Below, in pieces: positions 13,740 to 20,497 of a stretch of DNA of 20,600 nt. A model generated the notes under the pieces. The model did no database searches, was not told the origin of the DNA, and saw only the letters and a program-made list of their open reading frames with translations. Position 1 is the first letter of the stretch, and each line of letters starts with the position of its first letter. This DNA is from JBFKPQ01 sp041628225 (lineage in GTDB: Bacteria > Actinomycetota > Acidimicrobiia > Spongiisociales > JAENVV01), in assembly GCA_041628225.1 (NCBI GenBank), contig JBFKPQ010000029.1, positions 1-20,600 on the forward strand, in the 5' to 3' direction. The translations under genes and the position numbers were made by a program.

Positions 13740-14774
13740 GTGCGACTCGGTGTGAACATCGGCTATCTACAGGGCAACCGGCAGCTCGACGTCGACCTGG
13801 TCCTCGCCGCCGAGGCTGAGGGCTACGACTCCGTATGGGTGGCCGAGGCATGGGGGTCGGATGCGGTCACCATCCTTTCGTGGATCGGAGCGAAGACGAC
13901 GTCGATCCGGCTGGGCACGGCCATCTTGCAGATGCCGGCGCGCACACCGGCCATGACCGCCATGACGGCCGCGACCCTCGATGCGCTGTCGGGAGGGCGT
14001 CTGTTGCTGGGCCTCGGTCTGTCGGGCCCGCAGGTTGTCGAAGGGTGGCATGGTCGGCCGTACGGCAAGCCTCTGGGCAAGACGCGCGAGTACGTGGCGA
14101 TCGTGAGGGCGGCGATCGCCCGCAACGAGCCGCTCGTACACGACGGAGAGCACTATCAACTGCCGTACCGGGGGCCCGGAACCACGGGTCTCGGCAAACC
14201 CCTCAAGCTCATCACGCATCCGGTTCGCGCCGACATCCCCATCTATTTGGCGTCCATCGGTCCGAAGAACGTGGCGCTCACCGCCGAGATCGCCGACGGA
14301 TGGCTGCCGGTGTTCGTCTCCCCGGAACGCTACGACGAGGTGTTCGTGCCGGCCCTGCAGGAAGGGTTCGCCCGCCGCGCCGACGGGGTTGCCGACCAGA
14401 CCGACTTCGGCGTCGCTCCCAGTGTCGGTGCGCTCGTCTCGGACGACATCGTGGCAGCCCGCAACGCCATGCGTCCGACGCTGGCGCTCTACATCGGAGG
14501 CATGGGTGCCAAGGGACGCAACTTCTACAACGATCTCGCCGTCCGATACGGATACGAGCAGGCCGCCTCCGAGGTCCAGGATCTCTATCTGGCCGGGCAG
14601 CCGCGCGCCGCGATGGCTGCCATACCCGACGAACTCATCGATGAAGTGTGTCTCGTCGGTCCGCCCGAGCGAATACGAGACCGTCTCGAGGCGTGGAGGG
14701 CGACCGGCGCCACCTCGTTGCTCGTGACCACGCACGACGCCCACACGGTGCGAACGATCGCCGAACTGATGTGA
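13740..14774 (+). CDS. LLM-class F420-dependent oxidoreductase (Rv3520c-like)
   Basis: A 344-residue luciferase-like monooxygenase-fold enzyme, expected to use the deazaflavin F420 for hydride transfer. The TIM-barrel start VRLGVNIGYLQGN, then AEAEGYDSVWVAEAWGSDAVTILSWIGAKTTSIRLGTAILQMPARTPAMTAMTAATLDALSGGRLLLGLGLSGPQVVEGWHG, is the standard LLM N-terminal pattern. KTREYVAIVRAAI and IPIYLASIGPKNVALTAEIADGWLPVFV complete the barrel. The overall sequence is close to the mycobacterial Rv3520c family in length and motifs. The substrate is unknown. An F420 rather than FMN preference is inferred from family membership. The gene stands alone with its own ribosome binding site and ends in a hairpin. 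Confidence 0.9.
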   Translation: MRLGVNIGYLQGNRQLDVDLVLAAEAEGYDSVWVAEAWGSDAVTILSWIGAKTTSIRLGTAILQMPARTPAMTAMTAATLDALSGGRLLLGLGLSGPQVVEGWHGRPYGKPLGKTREYVAIVRAAIARNEPLVHDGEHYQLPYRGPGTTGLGKPLKLITHPVRADIPIYLASIGPKNVALTAEIADGWLPVFVSPERYDEVFVPALQEGFARRADGVADQTDFGVAPSVGALVSDDIVAARNAMRPTLALYIGGMGAKGRNFYNDLAVRYGYEQAASEVQDLYLAGQPRAAMAAIPDELIDEVCLVGPPERIRDRLEAWRATGATSLLVTTHDAHTVRTIAELM

Positions 14775-14808
14775 CGGGGGCGGCCACCCCGGCGGTGCCG
14801 CCCCCGTC
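14773..14808. terminator. Bidirectional hairpin between convergent genes
   Basis: GACGGGGGCGGC (14773-14784) pairs perfectly with GCCGCCCCCGTC (14797-14808) around a 12-base loop that can itself pair partly. It begins at the LLM stop codon and ends five bases before the stop of the minus-strand secreted protein gene. It can therefore serve both transcripts. There is no long T-run on either side. Confidence 0.75.
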
Positions 14809-14813
14809 GTCCG

Positions 14814-16139
14814 TCACTTCTCGGTCACGATGAAGCGGAACTCCGCCGAGCCGCCCTCGTTCCACACCGTCACGATGAATGTTTCTCCAACCGGGGCGCC
14901 CGGGAATTCGACACGCAGTTCCCACTGGCCGCCGTCGCCGATCTCGGTCCGGCCCGATCCGTAGGCCGATTCGACCTCGACGACGGTTCCGGGCTTGCCG
15001 GTTCCGTAGAAGACGTCATAGGGGAGTTCCTCGCCGCAGGATCCGTACTTCTGGTGCGCCGTGAAGTCGTATTGGCGGGCCGGGATCGTGAACGTGAAGG
15101 TCGCCGAAGCGTCGCCGGAGGATGCGACGACGCGGAACGGCGTGTTGGTCGGGGCCTCGAAGCGAACCTCGACCTCCCACTCGCCGTTCTCGCGGACCTT
15201 GGTCTCCGCGTGTCCGTATTCCGATCGGATGTCGACGACGGCACCGGGATGGCCGGTTCCCCAGTACACGTTCCAGCCGTCGGGGTTCTCCTCTTTCGCC
15301 TGGTGGGCGGTGAAACGGTGATCTCGTTCGCCCTTGAGCGTGAAGGTGAACTCGGCGCGTCCTGTGTCGCTTTCGACGACGATCCGGAAGGGCTCACCGA
15401 CCGGCGCTCCTTCGAACCAGACCTTGGCGTCCCAGTTGCCTTTTGGTCCGGCCTCGGTGCGAGCGCTGCCGAAGCGGGACTCGATGACCACGAGAGCACC
15501 CGGTCGGGCCGTTCCCCAGAAGATCTCGTACGGCTCGTAGGACTGGCCGAACTTCTGGTGGGCGCTGAACAAGATGTCTCGGTCAGGAGCCTCGTAGGTG
15601 ACGCTGACTCGGGCGGAGGCGACGTTGCCGGCGGCGTCCTTGGCGGTGAAGGTGGCGACGTTGCCGCCAGGCCGCAGCTTGAGCGTGATCGCCCAGGCGC
15701 CGCCGTCGGTGACCTCGGCCTCCCAGTCGCCGGCGAACACGCGCGCTCCGGGTTCGGTCTCGCCGCGGAACGTCAACATCTCGGTCTCGACGACCGCGCC
15801 GTCGTCGGGGCTGAGGATCACGAGTTCCGGTGGCGTCACATCCTCGTCGGTGGGCGGTTGGTCGACCGGTTCGTCCTTGACCGGCTCGTCCTTGACCGGT
15901 TCGTCTTTGACCGGTTGGTCCTTGACCGGTTCGTCTTTGACCGGTTGGTCCTTGACCGGCTCGTCCGGGGCCGGTTCTTCGTGCTCCACAGGGTCTCCGA
16001 AGACTCCCGTGTGCACGGCATCGAAGGTCTTGTCCTCCACCGGCTGCTCGTACCCGAATTGCGGCGCCACGGCCGCCACGGCCACCCCCGCTCCCAACAC
16101 CACCGCAAAACTCACGGCGAACGTCATCAGTCGTCGCAT
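14814..16139 (-). CDS. Secreted beta-domain repeat protein with PVKD spacer
   Basis: A 441-residue exported protein of unknown function. Residues 1-24 (MRRLMTFAVSFAVVLGAGVAVAAV) are a signal peptide. An acidic, proline-rich spacer follows, including six PVKD-E/Q units at 61-90. Residues about 103-184 form an Ig-like (invasin/Big-type) domain with VILSPDDGAVVE, GETEPGARV and a KDAAGNVASARV ending. Then come three copies of a related unit of about 82 residues (about 188-269, 273-353, 357-439). Each begins F-S/T-AHQ, then W/YGT-x-x-PG-x-x-V-x-I/V-x-S-x-Y/F-G, a W in the middle, P-F/T-F-x-V-V, and a closing F-T/R-F strand. No catalytic motif or sorting signal is seen. The start at 16139 is preferred over 16166 because GAGG lies seven bases upstream and the signal peptide begins there. 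Confidence 0.8.
   Translation of the reverse strand: MRRLMTFAVSFAVVLGAGVAVAAVAPQFGYEQPVEDKTFDAVHTGVFGDPVEHEEPAPDEPVKDQPVKDEPVKDQPVKDEPVKDEPVKDEPVDQPPTDEDVTPPELVILSPDDGAVVETEMLTFRGETEPGARVFAGDWEAEVTDGGAWAITLKLRPGGNVATFTAKDAAGNVASARVSVTYEAPDRDILFSAHQKFGQSYEPYEIFWGTARPGALVVIESRFGSARTEAGPKGNWDAKVWFEGAPVGEPFRIVVESDTGRAEFTFTLKGERDHRFTAHQAKEENPDGWNVYWGTGHPGAVVDIRSEYGHAETKVRENGEWEVEVRFEAPTNTPFRVVASSGDASATFTFTIPARQYDFTAHQKYGSCGEELPYDVFYGTGKPGTVVEVESAYGSGRTEIGDGGQWELRVEFPGAPVGETFIVTVWNEGGSAEFRFIVTEK
15871..15960 (-). repeat. Six 15-bp tandem units encoding PVKD-E/Q
   Basis: Six consecutive 15-base units of the form TCGTCCTTGACCGGC/T, with TCGTC/TTGGTC and CTT/TTT variants, encode the PVKD-E/Q spacer of the secreted protein. 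Unit boundaries keep the frame. Alternation of E and Q units suggests duplication of a 30-base pair of units. Length variation between strains would be expected. Confidence 0.85.
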
Positions 16140-16302
16140 GTCCCTACCTCGTTCCGGGCCTCCCACCCACGTATCACTCGCACGCGTGGGGCGCGAGGTT
16201 TACCAGTCGGGCCTTATGGCGGTCCGACAGAGTCCGATGACCCCATTCGCGCGCTGACGGGCACCCATACAGTGACGCCAAGCCGAGTCCGGAGGGAGAG
16301 AG
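16140..16302. promoter_or_regulatory. Divergent intergenic region, secreted protein / Rieske-molybdenum operon
   Basis: This 163-base gap holds the control regions of two divergent transcripts. On the + strand a TACAGT at 16268-16273 is a candidate -10, with no clear -35. GGAGGGAG at 16291-16298 is a strong ribosome binding site for the ATG at 16303. On the - strand GAGG (16147-16150 read in reverse) serves the ATG at 16139. No LexA-type or other long palindrome was found. Confidence 0.45.
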
Positions 16303-16995
16303 ATGTCCGAGGAGCCGCGCCGGGAATCCCCGACGCCCCAAGAACGTGCCGAGGAGTTCGCCAAGGCGAGAGCGTCCGGAGAACTCCCAGGAGAAGGCAT
16401 CAACCGCCGAGACTTCCTCGGCTACTTCCTCATGGCGGCCGGTGGCCTGGCCGTCGGTGGCTTGGCCGGGGTCGGCATCGGCCATTCGCTGGCGGGCGAC
16501 ACCCCGGCGCCGGTCGCCACGGGCGACACGGTCACGATCATCAGCGAGCCCGTGCCCGGAGCGGACACGCTCGTGTTCTACCCGCGCCTCGAGGTGGCGA
16601 AGCTCGCTGACATCTCGGTCGGCGAGCCGATCTTCTTCGAATACCCGCTCGTCGGACAGAAGGCGGCGCTCGTCAAGCTCGGCAAGCCAGGACAGTACGG
16701 ACTCGGCGACGATGCCGATCTGGTGGCGTTCTCGACGGCCTGCACACACATGGGTTGGCCGCTCGAGTCGACCTACAACCCCGATGAGTGTGTCTTCGGG
16801 CCGTGCCCGGGCCACTTCTCCACGTTCGATGCGTCGGTCGGAGGCCAGGTCGTTCTCGGCCAGGCGACGCAGCGACTGCCGCAGATCGTGCTGGCCATCG
16901 AAGATGACACGGTCTATGCCGAGGGCGTCCTCGGATTGATCTACGGATACCGGAACAACTTGCTCGACGGAACGGCGGCGGAGGCCACGACATGA
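16303..16995 (+). CDS. Rieske iron-sulfur subunit, AioB/IdrB-like, Tat-exported
   Basis: Small subunit of an arsenite-oxidase-type (AioBA) or iodate-reductase-type (IdrBA) enzyme: it carries a [2Fe-2S] cluster that passes electrons to or from the molybdenum subunit. The 230-residue protein has a soluble N-terminal stretch, then a Tat signal NRRDFLGYFLMAAGG (twin Arg at 35-36) and a hydrophobic segment to about 62. The Rieske ligands are C147-x-H149 (CTHMGWP) and C168-x2-H171 (CPGHFSTFD). The two extra cysteines that form a disulfide in classical bc1 Rieske proteins are Trp and Gly here, as in some AioB proteins. An extra Cys163 lies between the ligand pairs. It overlaps the large-subunit gene by an ATGA, giving the usual B-then-A order. 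Electron partner genes are absent. Confidence 0.87.
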   Translation: MSEEPRRESPTPQERAEEFAKARASGELPGEGINRRDFLGYFLMAAGGLAVGGLAGVGIGHSLAGDTPAPVATGDTVTIISEPVPGADTLVFYPRLEVAKLADISVGEPIFFEYPLVGQKAALVKLGKPGQYGLGDDADLVAFSTACTHMGWPLESTYNPDECVFGPCPGHFSTFDASVGGQVVLGQATQRLPQIVLAIEDDTVYAEGVLGLIYGYRNNLLDGTAAEATT

Positions 16996-19496
16996 CGACT
17001 GAAACGAATCCCATCGTCCCGATCCCACCCCCCGATGCCGACGTTCTGCACACGGCATGCGAGTTCTGTCCGGTCGCGTGTCGCTACCGGGTCATCCGCT
17101 GGCCCGTGGGTACCGAAGGCGGGCCGACGGCCAGCCAGAACGCGTTGGGCATCGACATGCCGGCGGGCATCGGACAATGGGTGTCCCCGAACATGCACAA
17201 TGTCGTGCACTTCGACGGCGAGCTGATGAACGTCATCGTGCAACCCGATCCGAACATCGACGTCGTCAACATCGCCGGAGAACACAGCGTGCGCGGTGGC
17301 GTGCTCGCCCGCAAGCTCTACAACCCGGGAACGCCGACGGCCGACCGGCTGACCACTCCGCTGCTGCGAGTGCGCGGCCAGCTGGTGCCGATCTCGTGGG
17401 ACAACGCCCTCGAGATTTTCGCACGCGTCAGCGAGCACGTGCTCGAGACCAGTGACGAGCTCGCTTGGGGAGTGAAGGTCTACTCGTACCAGTTCTTCGA
17501 GAACACCTATGCCATCTCGAAGCTGGCGCGTGGCATGATCGGAACACCCAACTGGTCGCCGCACCATGCTCCGGCCGAAGGCGACGACACCCCCGGGCTC
17601 TCCGACTGCGGTATCGACGCCTTCTCGTCCTCGTTCAGTGACGACAAGGAGGCGGACGTTCTGCTGCTCGTCGGGACGGACCCGTACGAGACGAAGACGG
17701 TTCGGTATACGCAGTGGATGCGCAACACACCCACCGTCGACATCAATCCGCGCAAGGGGTTCACCGCCCGTATGGTCGAGAAACAAGGCGGACTGCACCT
17801 GCAGCTCAAACCGGGTACCGACACGGCGTTGCTGAACGCCCTGGCGCGCGAAATCATCGAGCAGGGTTGGGAAGACTCGGAGTTCATCGAGGCGTACACC
17901 GCTTCGCGGGCCGAACTCGATGGCGAGGGTGGTTGGCGTCGCCAGCGGTACGGTCTGAGCTTCGACGAGTATCGGGATTACCTGTATTCGAAGCCGGAGT
18001 TCACACCCGAGGGCGCCGAGGCGATCACCGGAGTGCCGGCCGATCAGATCCGCGCCGCCGCCGAGATGCTGGCCGCGCCGAATGACGACGGCTCGCGGAA
18101 GAAGACGAGCATCCGGTTCGAGAAGGGCCTGTACTGGTCGCACAACTACGAGAACACCGCAGCCATCGGAAGTCTGGGTCTCCTGCTCGGAGCGTCCGGC
18201 CAGCCCGGGCGGAGCACGTCCCGGTTGGGCGGCCACCAGCGCGGTGGACTCAGCGGCGGCGGCTATCCGAAGGACAAGTCACCGCACGAGTTCGAAGGCA
18301 ACAAGATCGAGATGGACACCGACCGATGGTTCATGGAAGGCAACACCCGGTTCGTCTGGGTGATCGGCACCAACTGGGTCGGAGCGATGGCTGCCACCGA
18401 GCGCCTCCGCGCCAAGCTCGACGAGCTCACGAATCTCGGCCCGGGTGTCACGAGCACCAACGCCCAAGAGGCCATCGCCGCACTGAACGCGAAGGTCGAC
18501 GAAGGCGGCACGGTGATCGTGCACCAGGAGCTGTATCCGAACGCCACCACCGAATATGCCGACCTGGTGCTCCCGGCGGCGGGTTGGGGCGAAGAGACGA
18601 CGGCCCGGATGAGCGCCGAGCGCCGCCTGTACCTGTACGAGAAGGTGGCGGATCCCCCCGGGGAAGCGATGCCGGACTGGAAGATCGCCGCGGCGATTGC
18701 ACAGCGGATGGGATACGACGGATTCGACTGGCCGGACACGAACGCCATCTTCGAAGAAGGCGGCCCTGCCTCGAGCGGCCGGAAGGCCTACAACGAGCTC
18801 GTCATCAAGGCCCAGGAGGACGGCGTCCGCGCCCACGACCTCCTGAAGTCGTACTCGTCCCGTCGCGCCGACGAGGGCTCGTACACGGAGGCTGGAGGCA
18901 TCCAATGCCCCATCCAGCGTGAAGGTGCCGATCTCAAGGGAACGGAACGTCTCCACGCCGATTTGAAATTCAAGTCGGACTCCGGGAAGGCCAATTTCAC
19001 GCTGGCCGACTGGGATGCGGTCGCGGAGCGGCTCTCGATCCTCGGTCCGAACGGCGACGAACTGTTCATCTTGAACGGCCGTGTCAACGAGCTGTGGAAC
19101 AACCTCGGCGACCAGATCCGTATGGCGTATCACGTCGACCGGTGGCCGGCGAACTATGTCGAGTTGTCGGAGGCCGACGCCGCCCGGATCGGTGCGGAGT
19201 CGGGAGACTGGGTGCGCTTGTACAGCGATCGGGTCATCGACCAGCTGGGTCAGGAGCACAGCGCCGAGATGACCGCCCTGGCGTACGTGACGGATGCCGT
19301 CCCGGACGGCGTCGCCTACACGTACTTCAACTACCCGGGCCAGCCCGCCAACAACCTGGTGTCGGCCGACACGACGTTGCAGCCGCTCAACTTGCGGTAC
19401 AACTTCAAGATCGGACGGGGCAAGGCCGAGCGGATCGGGCCGTCGGAATACAAGAGCGCCTTCCGGATGAGCTTCGCCTCGCGGACGCTCGTGTGA
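16992..19496 (+). CDS. Molybdopterin oxidoreductase large subunit, AioA/IdrA clade
   Basis: An 834-residue DMSO-reductase-superfamily enzyme holding a bis-pterin Mo site and a 3Fe-4S cluster. The N-terminus has C23-x2-C26-x3-C30 (CEFCPVACRYRVIRWP) and a Ser at 99 in the place AioA uses instead of a fourth cysteine, so a [3Fe-4S] cluster fits. It has no signal peptide, consistent with Tat hitch-hiking on the Rieske subunit. The RLGGHQRGG segment has Arg411 and His415 at the spacing of the AioA substrate residues. The upstream region that holds a substrate-site His in AioA reads HHAPAEGDDTPGLSDCG, where I cannot align that His. Length matches AioA (about 820-845). The enzyme is probably periplasmic-side or exported. 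Arsenite oxidation is one option, iodate reduction or another oxyanion another. Confidence 0.85.
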   Translation: MTTETNPIVPIPPPDADVLHTACEFCPVACRYRVIRWPVGTEGGPTASQNALGIDMPAGIGQWVSPNMHNVVHFDGELMNVIVQPDPNIDVVNIAGEHSVRGGVLARKLYNPGTPTADRLTTPLLRVRGQLVPISWDNALEIFARVSEHVLETSDELAWGVKVYSYQFFENTYAISKLARGMIGTPNWSPHHAPAEGDDTPGLSDCGIDAFSSSFSDDKEADVLLLVGTDPYETKTVRYTQWMRNTPTVDINPRKGFTARMVEKQGGLHLQLKPGTDTALLNALAREIIEQGWEDSEFIEAYTASRAELDGEGGWRRQRYGLSFDEYRDYLYSKPEFTPEGAEAITGVPADQIRAAAEMLAAPNDDGSRKKTSIRFEKGLYWSHNYENTAAIGSLGLLLGASGQPGRSTSRLGGHQRGGLSGGGYPKDKSPHEFEGNKIEMDTDRWFMEGNTRFVWVIGTNWVGAMAATERLRAKLDELTNLGPGVTSTNAQEAIAALNAKVDEGGTVIVHQELYPNATTEYADLVLPAAGWGEETTARMSAERRLYLYEKVADPPGEAMPDWKIAAAIAQRMGYDGFDWPDTNAIFEEGGPASSGRKAYNELVIKAQEDGVRAHDLLKSYSSRRADEGSYTEAGGIQCPIQREGADLKGTERLHADLKFKSDSGKANFTLADWDAVAERLSILGPNGDELFILNGRVNELWNNLGDQIRMAYHVDRWPANYVELSEADAARIGAESGDWVRLYSDRVIDQLGQEHSAEMTALAYVTDAVPDGVAYTYFNYPGQPANNLVSADTTLQPLNLRYNFKIGRGKAERIGPSEYKSAFRMSFASRTLV

Positions 19497-19503
19497 GGTA
19501 GCG

Positions 19504-20430
19504 CTAGGAGAAACCCACCGACTCGATGACGGAGCGGATCGCCTGCCGGCTCGCAGCCAGGGCGGTCCGTTCCGCGTCCGACATCGGTACGTCGAGGACC
19601 CGGAGGACACCCTCCCGGCCCACCACGGTGGGCAGGGACAGGGCGACGTCCTCGTAGAGCGAACTCACTGGCAGGATGCGGTGCGCGTCCGACAGGATGG
19701 CGGCGAGGATCTCGGTGGTGGCGAGACCAATGGCGTAGGTCGTGGCACCCTTGCCGGCGATGATGCGGTAGGCGGCCGTTGTCACGTCGTGGGCGATGGT
19801 GGACAACTCATCGGCTGAGAGGCTTCCGCCGTCGTCTTGCCACGCCTCGATGGGCACCCCACCGACGGTGGCCGACGACCAGAGCGGGAACTCCGAGTCG
19901 CCGTGCTCGCCGGCCACATAGGCGTGGATGTTGCGCACGTCGACGTTGCAGCGCTGCGCCAGAAGGTAGTGCAGCCGGCTGGTGTCGAGGACCGTCCCGG
20001 ATCCGATCACGCGGCCGGCCGGCAGCCCGCTCAACCCGATCGCCCCGTAGGTGAGAACGTCGACGGGATTCGTCACGAGGAGGAGGATCGCATCAGGCGC
20101 GACCTCCATCACGTCGGGCACCAGCGACCGGAGGATGTCGGCGTTTCGTGCCGCCAGATCGAGTCGGGATTCACCGGGGCGCTGCTTGGCGCCGGCCGTG
20201 ATGACCACCACGTCGGCGCCGGCACACACCGTGAGGTCGGATCCGCCGGCGACGGTGGCGGTGGTGCCCGCGAACCGCAGGCCATGGTTGAGATCGAGCA
20301 CTTCGGCCTCGGCCTTGGCATCGTCGAGGTCGAAGAGGGCGATGCGGCGTCCGATGCCCCGGATCAGCGATGCGTAGGCGATGGCGGTACCGACTCCGCC
20401 TGCTCCGATGATGGCGATCGATCCGTGCAT
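19504..20430 (-). CDS. ldh: L-lactate dehydrogenase (NAD-dependent)
   Basis: A 308-residue LDH/MDH-family enzyme interconverting pyruvate and L-lactate. The Rossmann start GSIAIIGAGGVGTAIAYA is followed by Asp34 (LFDLDD), which favours NAD. The active-site loop is TAGAKQRPGESRLDL. Gln83 sits where lactate dehydrogenases have Gln and malate dehydrogenases Arg, so LDH is preferred. Also present are Arg89, VTNPVDVLT with Asn121, GSGTVLDTSRL with Asp149 and Arg152, and the catalytic His176 in GEHGDSEFPLWSS, with KGATTYAIG late in the protein. The gene is convergent with the molybdoenzyme operon (seven bases apart) and divergent from dnaE2. A -10-like TAGGTT sits six bases before the ATG on the minus strand. 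Confidence 0.92.
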   Translation of the reverse strand: MHGSIAIIGAGGVGTAIAYASLIRGIGRRIALFDLDDAKAEAEVLDLNHGLRFAGTTATVAGGSDLTVCAGADVVVITAGAKQRPGESRLDLAARNADILRSLVPDVMEVAPDAILLLVTNPVDVLTYGAIGLSGLPAGRVIGSGTVLDTSRLHYLLAQRCNVDVRNIHAYVAGEHGDSEFPLWSSATVGGVPIEAWQDDGGSLSADELSTIAHDVTTAAYRIIAGKGATTYAIGLATTEILAAILSDAHRILPVSSLYEDVALSLPTVVGREGVLRVLDVPMSDAERTALAASRQAIRSVIESVGFS

Positions 20431-20436
20431 GTCGAC

Positions 20437-20442
20437 AACCTA
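20437..20442 (-). promoter_or_regulatory. -10 element for a probable leaderless ldh transcript
   Basis: On the minus strand TAGGTT, a TANNNT match, is followed by GTCGAC and then the ATG, the same six-base spacing as upstream of fdhD and the cyclo-ligase gene. The LexA box begins 25 bases further upstream, next to where its -35 would be. Confidence 0.5.
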
Positions 20443-20466
20443 GGGGTTCGGAACCGGCTCTGCACG

Positions 20467-20482
20467 TCGAACATATGTTCGA
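20467..20482. promoter_or_regulatory. LexA binding site (SOS box) upstream of dnaE2
   Basis: TCGAACATATGTTCGA is a perfect 16-base palindrome identical to the core of the site upstream of imuA', including the central ATAT. It abuts TACAAT (20483-20488), the likely -10 of dnaE2, exactly as the other copy abuts TAGTAT. It lies in the divergent gap with ldh. Confidence 0.9.
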
Positions 20483-20488
20483 TACAAT
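20483..20488 (+). promoter_or_regulatory. -10 element of dnaE2
   Basis: TACAAT is a strong -10, ending nine bases before the dnaE2 ATG, so the leader would be only a few bases or absent. The -35 region is not conserved (TCTGCA at an 18-base spacer). Repression by LexA at the adjacent palindrome is expected. Confidence 0.6.
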
Positions 20489-20497
20489 CGAAGGTCC

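Noticed and set aside
15871..15960. 15-bp tandem repeats as iterons of an origin
   Set aside because: They lie within the coding frame of the secreted protein as PVKD-E/Q codons, and no replication gene is near.
16140..16166. ATG at 16166 as start of the secreted protein
   Set aside because: It would add nine polar residues before the signal peptide. The ATG at 16139 has a suitably spaced GAGG and gives a standard n-region.
15054..16610. Long plus-strand open frame opposite the secreted protein gene
   Set aside because: The minus-strand frame has a signal peptide and ordered domains. The plus frame is low-complexity and also crosses the Rieske gene start.
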